In this document: in pieces, positions 16,201-21,369 of the stretch | Layout of the letters: the number at the start of each line of letters is the position of its first letter | Position numbering within the stretch: position 1 is the first letter of the stretch | DNA from: Baffinella frigidus | Taxonomy: Eukaryota > Cryptophyceae > Cryptomonadales > Baffinellaceae | Assembly: GCA_026770585.1 (NCBI GenBank) | Contig: MU646381.1 | Coordinates: forward strand, 11,069-32,437 | DNA: 21,369 nt | Direction of reading: 5' to 3' | The notes under the pieces: generated by a model | Databases searched by the model: none | What the model saw: the letters and a program-made list of their open reading frames with translations, nothing else | Told to the model about the DNA's origin: nothing | Made by a program: the position numbers and the translations under genes

Positions 16201-17861
16201 CAACCCCTCAGCCCTATGCCCTGCAAGTATCCCCTAAACCAACCCCTAAGCCCTGTAAATAAACCCTAAACCCCCTAAACCTAAAGCTAAACCCTCAACG
16301 CAGGTACGTGAAGGCGGCGAAGCCGATCCCGTTCGGCGGCAACGAGGACACCAAGGACAACGGCTGCCCCGACAACATGGTGTGCCCCCAGACCTCTCAA
16401 CTGACAACTGTTTTTCCTCCCAAATCCTAGACCCAAAACTAATCCCTGAATCCTCGCCTCTACCCGACAAAATGTTCTCACTCATCCCCTACCTCCACCC
16501 CAGGTGCTGTTCCTTTCCCTTGTTGAGTACCAACCTAAACCCCAACTCCTAAGAGTACCACCCTAACTTACCCCCACCACCGTCCCCCATAACCTCTCAA
16601 CGCTCACCTCCAACCCTAACCCCCCCCCCCTGCCCCCAGGGGCTTGTCCTGTCCCGTGGGGGCTTTGACGCCACGACCGTCAACCTCTGGGCCCCCGTGT
16701 CCCTCAACGCCACCCCCCTCACCATAAACCAGAAACCTAACCCCGAACCTCTGCTCCCAGGCGCTGGTCCTGTCCCGTGGACCATCAACCTAAGGGCCCA
16801 CGTGTCCCTCAACGCCAACCCCCTCACTCTAACCCTGAGACCTACCCCATATCCCCAGGCGCTGGTCCTATCCCGCGGGGGCTTTGACGCCACCTTTGTC
16901 AACCTCTGGGCCCACGTGTCCCTAAACGCCAACCCCCTCAACCTGAAAGCTAACCCCGAACGCCTCCCCCCAGGCGCTGGTCCTGTCCCGTGGCGGCTTC
17001 GATGGCACGACCGTCAACCTCTGGGCGCCCGTGGCCCGTGACGACATTGCCTGGTCTCTCCCTACACCCTACGCCCTAACAACGCAATCGCGCTCACGCA
17101 ACACCAGCAACACCAGCAACAGATGTCTCAGGGGTTAGGGGTTAGGGGTTACAGGGTTACCTCGCTCATGAGAAACCGCCTCCCCTTAGGACCCTACAGT
17201 AGGCCGATGCCTAGAGCCCTATGGTTGTCCTACGGGGGTGGGCGTTTCTTATGAGCCAGGTACCCCTGTAGGTTCCTCAACCTCTGGGTGCCTGTGGCCC
17301 GTGACGGCATTGCCTGGTCTCTCCCTAATAACCCTCAGAACCCGCCGGACCCCGGGCCCCGCCAACAAACCGTAGCAGCTGAAAACCGGTTATCGTGGTT
17401 CTTTTCTTCGTCTTTATTACTCTCGAGCATGGAGTTGCTTGAATTCAAGGTGAAAATCCGGTTAGGTGCTAGGGCAATCCATAAGATTCTAGTACAAATC
17501 GTTTAGATGGACTGTATCAGTGAAGCCCCCGGTGGCTACTAAGTGGAAGGTCTACGCGCCTCGACAATTGCCCGGTTCGGTACAGTGGCTATTCTCCAAA
17601 CGCTGAACCCTAAGACGTCAGTAGCTGGTGTTGCGGTGTTGCGTGGCCGCGATAGGAGCGTTGGAGCTTTCAGGTTCAGAGTGACGAGGGGCCCGAACAC
17701 ACGACGAAGCCATAAACCCTCAACCCTAAACTCGAAACACCGCTGGCAGGAACTTCGAGAAGTTCCTCATCGGCAAGGACGGCAAGGTGATCGAGCGTTT
17801 CTCGCGCTACTACGCGACCAAGGACATCGCGGCGCACATCGAGAAGGCCATCGCCGCCTAA
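13091..17861 (+). CDS. Selenocysteine-containing glutathione peroxidase (GPX1-like), ten exons, with N-terminal presequence
   Basis: Exons are 13091-13220, 13634-13687, 14438-14509, 14758-14795, 14981-15043, 15396-15466, 15896-15952, 16304-16379, 16974-17053 and 17750-17861. They total 753 nt (250 residues), with all phases matching and all introns GT-AG. The enzyme reduces hydrogen or lipid peroxides with glutathione or another thiol. Residue 85 is an in-frame UGA in ENVASL-U-GTTTSDF, exactly where GPX1 has selenocysteine. The rest of the tetrad is present: Gln119 in CNQFGHQ, and Trp214-Asn215 in AWNFEKFL. LKYVRPGNGFEPK and DPLFKYVKAAKPIPFGG match the animal-type GPX1 family, including the longer subunit-interface region that plant-type enzymes lack. 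Residues 1-19 (MRTTVLSIGVLALATTARA) look like a signal peptide followed by Phe and a Ser/Thr/Arg-rich stretch, as in plastid import in secondary algae. Met49 begins a conventional GPx N-terminus. Exons 3, 6, 7 and 9 have degenerate copies. Confidence 0.88.
13688..14437 (+). pseudogene. GPx intron 2 with degenerate exon 3 copies
   Basis: Partial copies of exon 3 with an acceptor occur at 14271-14297 (CCCGCAG then CCGAGGCCGAGATGAAGCTC) and 14367-14390 (GGCAG then CCGGGGCGGAGATCAACCTC). A weaker one starts at 14068. They align with the true exon start at 14438. Drifted CCCTGAA/CCCTAAA units fill the rest. The true copy is the only one that continues into DYKGKVVLIENVASL. Confidence 0.65.
14506..14508 (+). 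other. UGA selenocysteine codon
   Basis: TGA lies in frame at residue 85. It is followed by one exonic G and the donor GTACGC, so the codon ends one base before the exon 3 end (14509). Position, flanking residues (VASL before, GTTT after) and a SECIS downstream all support recoding rather than termination. Being within 50 nt upstream of an exon junction makes readthrough relevant to nonsense-mediated decay. Confidence 0.88.
14642..14679 (+). pseudogene. Partial copy of the selenocysteine exon
   Basis: GAGAACATTGCCTCTCTCTG within this stretch repeats the end of exon 3, including the TGA, and is followed by AGGCACGCC where the true exon has AGGTACGC. The donor GT has become GC. The copy lies inside intron 3. 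Confidence 0.75.
14995..15128. repeat. Inverted copy of GPx exon 5 in the following intron
   Basis: Exon 5 sequence 14995-15043 recurs in reverse complement at 15089-15128 (CTGGTGACCGAACTGG...AAGCTTGTCG), with a 9-nt deletion and a few changes. A CTCTCC-rich spacer lies between. The transcript could fold so that the exon 3' end and donor are at the base of a hairpin. Confidence 0.85.
15131..15177. repeat. 17-bp perfect inverted repeat
   Basis: GCGCTGTGTAAAGCGAC at 15131-15147 pairs perfectly with GTCGCTTTACACAGCGC at 15161-15177 across a 13-nt spacer. It lies right after the inverted exon 5 copy and may mark the breakpoint of that rearrangement. Confidence 0.9.
15278..15669 (+). pseudogene. 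Copies of GPx exon 6 on both sides of the real exon
   Basis: The 5' half is repeated at 15278-15311 (ACAAACGAAAATGATGAGGA, after CCAG), before the real exon at 15396-15466. The 3' half is repeated at about 15626-15669 (AAGTACGTGCGCCCCGGCAA...), where the donor has decayed from AAGTAAGC to AAATAAGC. The true exon is the only complete one. Confidence 0.8.
16006..16196 (+). pseudogene. Three degenerate copies of GPx exon 7
   Basis: Segments at about 16006-16048, 16113-16140 and 16151-16191 align with the end of exon 7 (GTCAACGGCAAGACCGCGGA...CCCCTCTTCAAGTAC). In two of them the donor region reads AAGTAAACCC or GAGTAAACCC, blending into the heptamer repeat. None has the full exon. Confidence 0.7.
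16504..16930 (+). pseudogene. Four tandem degenerate copies of GPx exon 9 upstream of the real exon
   Basis: The copies start after CAG at 16504 (short), 16640, 16761 (internal deletion) and 16859; the real exon is 16974-17053. The 16640 and 16859 copies keep open frames (LVLSRGGFDATTVNLWAPV and LVLSRGGFDATFVNLWAHV). All three longer copies diverge into VSLNA where the real exon has ARDDIAW and its donor. Spacing is about 98-136 bp. Lacking a donor, they are decayed duplicates rather than obvious alternative exons. Confidence 0.8.
17150..17270. mobile_element. MITE-like element, 121-bp family, in GPx intron 9
   Basis: It starts TACAGGGTTACCTCGCTCAT and ends ...CTTATGAGCCAGGTACCCCTGTA. It abuts exactly a 5'-truncated copy of exon 9 starting at 17271. 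Confidence 0.85.
17271..17316 (+). pseudogene. 5'-truncated downstream copy of GPx exon 9
   Basis: The sequence from CAACCTCTGGGTGCCTGTGG to ATTGCCTG before GTCTCT repeats the 3' part of exon 9 and its donor, with several substitutions. Its upstream part is replaced by the MITE ending at 17270. Confidence 0.8.
17317..17749. other. Remainder of GPx intron 9; no other gene recognised
   Basis: GC-rich then mixed sequence with few heptamers. A short CCCTCAACCCTAAACTCG run precedes the acceptor GCTGGCAG. Nothing else is identified. Confidence 0.5.
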
Positions 17862-18205
17862 GCCCCCCCCCCGGGGATCGGCCCGCCTCAGGACCTTGGT
17901 AGGTCCGCGTGTGGGACGGGCCCGCCGCGGGACAGGGTTGTGACCCTGTCCCGAGGCGGGCCCCAGTCACCCAGGCGCGAGAGGCAACAACCCACAGGTT
18001 ATGGTGCGCCGCGTGGCCTCCCGTGTGGGGTCGCCCGCTGCAGCGCAGGGTTGCAGGAAGGGGGGGTGGGGGAATTAGCACCGCGCGTTGCCCTTGCAGG
18101 GGATAAGCGTGCGGCCCCACCCTCTTCGGACGATAGCTTGAGCCCTTTTCTCGCCGCTTTACAAAACGGACGTTTTGTGAAGAGGCGCGGCAAGGGCTCG
18201 CGGCA
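17862..18205 (+). other. Probable GPx 3' UTR with two stable hairpins
   Basis: A strong stem pairs 17918-17926 with 17955-17963 (GGGCCCGCC/GGCGGGCCC) and 17929-17938 with 17943-17952, closed by a TGTG loop. A smaller stem, ACAAAACG-GA-CGTTTTGT, is at 18161-18178. Neither has the ATGA/GA core of a SECIS. They may help structure the UTR or be repeat remnants. Confidence 0.6.
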
Positions 18206-18270
18206 GAGCGCACGAATGACGGGGCGCCTCAAACTCGAGAGAGAAAGGCGCCTGCGGAAATGTGCTGCTC
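18206..18270 (+). promoter_or_regulatory. SECIS element (form 2) for the glutathione peroxidase
   Basis: The 5' core ATGA lies at 18216-18219 and the 3' partner GGAA at 18256-18259, allowing the tandem G.A pairs of a kink-turn-like quartet. Helix 2 pairs CGGGGCGCCT (18220-18229) with AGGCGCCTGCG (18246-18256) with one bulged G. The unpaired AAA is at 18231-18233, 11 nt after ATGA, which is the canonical spacing. A ministem CTC/GAG closed by GAGA (GNRA type) sits above it, making this a form 2 SECIS. Helix 1 pairs GAGC-GCAC (18206-18213) with GTGC-T-GCTC (18262-18270). It lies about 345 nt after the stop codon, within the usual range. Confidence 0.85.
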
Positions 18271-18775
18271 GCTAGTCCCTTCCTGCCCCTGCGGTGCGCG
18301 GGCGATTCCAGACGCGGAGCCGCGCGGTGTGCTCGTGCCACCGGGTTTCGAGGCAGTCAGTAAATTTAAAGACTGCCGTACATTTACAGCCGAGAGAGAG
18401 ACAACGTCGAGAGAGCGCATGGCCTCTTTCCAGGTGAAACCGGCTAAAGGGTATCCTCATCGGTGCGGATTGGTGCTTTGGTGCTTTGGATTACACTCAC
18501 ATCGAAGGCCACGCCCACCTCACTCTTGAGGAGATGGGAACAATCTACGGATGAGATCCCCGACCCAACCCAATGGGGTCCGACTGAGTCCCCGTTTCTC
18601 CCCCCCCCCTTTACCAAGCACCGTCCTTCGGGTCCTTCAGGTTATTCGAGCACCCAACATAGCCGGACACCGGAACTTGTTCTGTAGAAAGGCCATGCTC
18701 CGGAATGCAACTTCTAGCTCTGTCCGAGTAAAGTTGGGCGCGTCAATTATTTCGCCCCCCCAGAGGGTTTGTGGT
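18271..18775. other. Downstream stretch; second copy of the 86-bp dispersed repeat, otherwise nothing recognised
   Basis: The region just after the SECIS is probably still 3' UTR for an unknown distance. 18470-18555 is copy 2 of the repeat also at 10492-10577, again reading YTHIEGHAHLTLEEMGTIYG then TGA. No domain is recognised in the remaining open frames. Confidence 0.5.
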
Positions 18776-19330
18776 TGAGGGTTGAGGGTTGAGGGTTGAG
18801 GGTTTTATGGTTCAGGGTTGACGGTTGACGGTTGACGGTTGACGGTTGACGGTTGACGGTTGACGGTTGAGGGGGGAGGGTTGAGGGTGGAGGGTTTAGG
18901 GTTTATGGTTTAGAGTTCATATTTTAGCGTTTATGGTTAAGCGTTTAGCGTTTAGGGTTCAGGGTTCAGGGTTTAAGATAGGGTTTAGGGTTGAGGGTAG
19001 AGGGTAGAGGGTAGAGGGTTCACGGTTCACGGTTCAGAGTTTAGGGTTTCGAGTTTAGGGCTTTTGTTTTAGGGTTTAGGGTTTAGGTTTTATGTTTCAG
19101 GGTTTAGAGCTTGGGTTTTAGGGTTTAGGGTTTAGGGTTTAGGGTTGAGGGTTAAGGGTTTAGGGTTAAGGGTTCGTCATTTGGATTTAGGGGTTAGGGT
19201 TCAGGGTTTAGGGTTCAGGGTTCAGGGTTTAGGGTTTAGGGTTTAGGGCTCAAGGTTTAGGATTTAGGGTTTAGGGCTCAAGGTTTAGGGTGTAGGGTTT
19301 AGGGTTCAGGGTTCAGGTTTTATTGTTGAT
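18774..19330. repeat. G-strand heptamer array with local variants
   Basis: TTTAGGG, TTGAGGG, TTGACGG and GTAGAGG units. TTGACGG runs about seven times near 18817-18868, and TAGAGGG several times near 18990-19018. The orientation is opposite to the arrays in the two genes. Confidence 0.9.
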
Positions 19331-19352
19331 GGTGCAGGGTTTAAGGTTTTGG

Positions 19353-19500
19353 TTTATTTGTTGTGAAGTGAACAGACCAACGGCTCCAGAGGGGTCGCGG
19401 ACGCAGTGGTGCTTTGGTACTAATACAGGTCTCGACCGCTGCAGGGTTCTAGGGAGGGGACGATTTCTCAGGAGCGATAAATACAGGTGCCCCTGTATTT
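19353..19500. mobile_element. Decayed inverted-repeat element remnants
   Basis: TTATTTGTTGTGAAGTGAAC at about 19353-19372 is directly repeated near 19495-19515 (TATTTGTTGTCAAGTGAACA). Between them TACAGG and GGTGCCCCTGTA resemble ends of the 121-bp family. Confidence 0.45.
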
Positions 19501-19596
19501 GTTGTCAAGTGAACACGGCCGCCATGTAGCACCCCCACCGAGGCTGTGTCTGAGCAGGACCTAGAAAGAGGTCGTGTGAACTCCACACGTTTGATG

Positions 19597-19875
19597 TGCA
19601 GGGCACCTCGCTCATAAGAACCACACCCCCCTAGGATCCTGCGGGGTTCTGAAAAACGAGATACCCCCTGTATTCACGCCCCCCCTACGACCCTGCAGTA
19701 GGCCTATCCCGAGGAACCTGTCGTATCAGCGGGGGGTGGCAGTTCTGACGAGCGAGGAATCTGGCGAGGTCCTAGCGGGGCGGCAGTTTCTGATGAGCGA
19801 GGTACCCCCTGTATTCATCAAGCATCATGACGTCCTAGGGGGGACGCGTTTTCTCACGAGCGAGGTACCCCTGAG
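19597..19875. mobile_element. Cluster of rearranged 121-bp family ends
   Basis: A shortened element is at 19597-19672 (left GGCACCTCGCTCATAAGAAC, right GATACCCCCTGTA). It is followed by three right-hand ends: near 19740 (CAGTTCTGACGAGCGAGG), near 19790 (TTTCTGATGAGCGAGGTACC) and near 19850 (TTCTCACGAGCGAGGTACCC). This suggests nested or repeatedly rearranged insertions. Confidence 0.65.
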
Positions 19876-20005
19876 GGATGAGGGCATAGGGTGTTGCAGA
19901 CGAACCCTTCCAGGAGCCGAGCAGCCATGAGTTCCAGACAAAGCAGTATGCGCTGTTCAAATTGCACGCCAGAATCAGGCGGGGCGGCGGGTTCTGCAAT
20001 ACATG

Positions 20006-20126
20006 TACAGGGGTTACTCGAAATTCATGACACGCACCGTCCCTAGTGTGGTCCTATGCTCCTAGGCACAGCCCTCTTGTAGGACCCTAGGACGGTGCGT
20101 GTCCTTATTCGCGAGTCACCCCTGTA
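20006..20126. mobile_element. MITE-like element, 121-bp family, full length (subtype 2)
   Basis: It starts TACAGGGGTTACTCGAAATT and ends ...ATTCGCGAGTCACCCCTGTA, with inner arms CACGCACCGTCC/GGACGGTGCGTG. The outer TACAGGGG termini and the 121-bp length match the other subtype, while the inner arms differ. Confidence 0.85.
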
Positions 20127-20472
20127 TTGAGCACCTGTTTCGATTAAGTTTCTTCCGTCGCCTTCTAGCTCCCAGATCTGCCTCAGTCGGGTTGGCTGAC
20201 TATTCCTACGTTGACATGCTGGGTGTGCGGTACCAATCCGTCAACTTTGCAGCGGAAACTGGCCCGGGCGCACGAAATTGGTGAGTCCAAATAGACTGAG
20301 ACAGCGCTAGGAAGTGTCAGGGGAACGGACGTGATCCCAGAGACAGACATTCCGCCAAGCAGTCAGTCCCCCACGGAGGCTGTGTTTCAGGGTTCAGGGT
20401 GTTGGCGCAGGTTTTATTTTAAAGCAGTTGCTAAGCAGTTGGGTTGTGCTGCAAAAAGAAGTTGCTAAGCAG
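20127..20472. other. Stretch without a recognised gene; one exon-like segment ending at 20280
   Basis: A frame reading ADYSYVDMLGVRYQSVNFAA ends just before GTGAGTCC at 20281, a good donor consensus. I recognise no family and no neighbouring exon, so it is only noted as exon-like. A short GGTTCAGGG run is at about 20388-20400. Confidence 0.25.
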
Positions 20473-20522
20473 TCCTGCTCAGGCACAGCCTCGGTGGGGG
20501 TGCATACATGGCGGCCGTGTTG

Positions 20523-20847
20523 GTAGCAACAAAGGTCTCTCTCAGGCCGCGCCAGGCCAGAAGTCGAAATTTGAACGTTTTTCATTTTACTACACGATCT
20601 ATAAGTCAAGTTGATTCTACCCGAGAAACACGCCAAACGTGTTGGGAATTGGAGCTGTTTGCCGCTAGAGTTTTAAAAATCTGTACCACGATAAGCCATC
20701 TAAACACTTTTAGCGCGAACGAGTGTGTGTGAAAAAGGAACTTATGACCTGGCGCGGTACCTCGCTCATAAGGAATCCTTCCAACAAACCGTGGCCTACA
20801 GAGGTATAAGGTACCACGCTCATGAGGAGCCCCCCGCACACACCTTC
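20523..20847. other. No gene recognised; partial 121-bp family ends near 20755-20830
   Basis: GGTACCTCGCTCATAAGGAA (about 20757) and GGTACCACGCTCATGAGGAG (about 20810) are two left-type ends of the inverted-repeat family in the same orientation. The rest shows nothing identifiable. Confidence 0.5.
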
Positions 20848-21369
20848 TGAGAGGGCTCAGGGGTTAGGGTTTCAAGGGTTTAGGGCTGAGGGCTTAAGAT
20901 TTAGGGTTGAGGGTTTGGGGTTTAGGGATTAGGGTTTGGGGTTCAGGTTGTACGGTTAAGGGTTTAGGGTTTAGGGTTTAAGATTTAGGGTTTAGGGTTT
21001 AGGGTTTAGGGTTTAGGGTTTAGGGTTTAGGGTTTGGGGTTTGGGGTTTGGGGTTTAGGGTTTGGGGCTCAGGGTTTAGGGTTTAGGGTTTAGGGTTTAG
21101 GGTTTGGGGTTTAGGGGTTTGGGGTTTGGGGTTGAGGGTTTAGGGTTTGGGGTTCAGGGTTGAGGGTTCCGAGTTTAGGATCTGGGGTTCAGGGTTCAGG
21201 GTTCAGGGTTCAGGGTTTGGAGCTTAGGGTTTAAGGTGTAGAATTTATGGTTTAGGGTTTAGGGTTTAGATTTTAGGGTTCGGGGTTCAGGGTTTGGGGT
21301 TCAGGGTTTAGGGTTTAGGGTTTAGGGTTTAGGGTTTAGGGTTTAGGGTTTAGGGTTTAGGGTTTAGGG
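20848..21369. repeat. Terminal TTTAGGG array (G-strand)
   Basis: Degenerate at first (TTTGGGG, TTCAGGG, TTGAGGG), it becomes uninterrupted TTTAGGG in the last ~65 bases, at least eight units to the window edge. Increasing purity outward and the G-rich 3' strand are what a right chromosome end shows. Confidence 0.95.

Larger units (their letters stand above)
19512..20522. mobile_element. Possible larger element bounded by ~50-bp inverted repeats
   Basis: GAACACGGCCGCCATGTAGC and CACCGAGGCTGTGTCTGAGC (19512-19562) pair with GCTCAGGCACAGCCTCGGTG and CATGGCGGCCGTGTTGG (about 20473-20523). A related CGGCGGGGGTACATACATGG...GCGGCCGTGATGG is at about 10980-11010. No transposase frame was recognised within about 1 kb, so it would be non-autonomous or chance nesting. 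Confidence 0.45.

Noticed and set aside
16640-16930. Exon 9 copies as a mutually exclusive alternative exon cluster
   Set aside because: They lack the donor and the conserved ARDDIAW end needed to join exon 10 in frame, so they look like decayed duplicates. Kept only as a point to test with cDNA.
17918-17963. Bacterial-type intrinsic terminator or an alternative SECIS
   Set aside because: The setting is eukaryotic, no U tract follows, and the hairpin lacks the ATGA/AA/GA core.

Overview
The window looks like nuclear DNA of a eukaryotic alga or similar protist, probably subtelomeric. Three signs support this. Degenerate heptamer arrays of the CCCTAAA/TTTAGGG type run through almost everything. 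Two genes are cut into 10-12 small exons with GT-AG introns. One gene encodes a selenoprotein with a eukaryotic SECIS element, and its N-terminus resembles the bipartite presequences of red-lineage secondary plastids. I cannot name the species. The window opens in C-strand repeat (CCCTAAA) and closes in a clean G-strand array (TTTAGGG), as a piece with a telomere at each end would, but the same repeat is also abundant inside.

Layout. 1-870: degenerate CCCTAAA array. 870-3700: AT-richer sequence with inverted repeats, short tandem repeats and a CATAAAC array, and no gene that I recognise. 3719-10474 (+): a spliced FkbM-family (Methyltransf_21) methyltransferase assembled from 12 exons. 10480-12990: a cluster of MITE-like inverted-repeat elements and a stretch without a recognised gene. 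13091-17861 (+): a ten-exon GPX1-like glutathione peroxidase of 250 residues with an in-frame UGA (selenocysteine) codon, followed by a SECIS element at 18206-18270. 18470-20850: more inverted-repeat elements and G-strand heptamer arrays. 20848-21369: terminal TTTAGGG array.

The most striking feature is the architecture. Most introns of both genes consist largely of telomere-like heptamers right up to the splice sites. The acceptors read like ...CTAAACCAG or ...CTGAACAG and the donors like GTAAACCCC or GTAATCCCTAAACC. Many exons (at least GPx exons 3, 6, 7 and 9, and FkbM exons 1, 8 and 9) have one to five degenerate copies nearby, often with their splice sites attached, and GPx exon 5 has an inverted copy in its own intron. 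One FkbM exon copy runs directly into TTTAGGG repeat. This suggests telomere-like repeats acting as intron material and as a substrate for repeated exon duplication.

The two genes share a strand, but nothing shows that they act together. The glutathione peroxidase would reduce peroxides using glutathione or another thiol. The FkbM protein would be an S-adenosylmethionine-dependent methyltransferase of unknown substrate. All gene models come from reading by eye; no alignment, folding or expression data were available.
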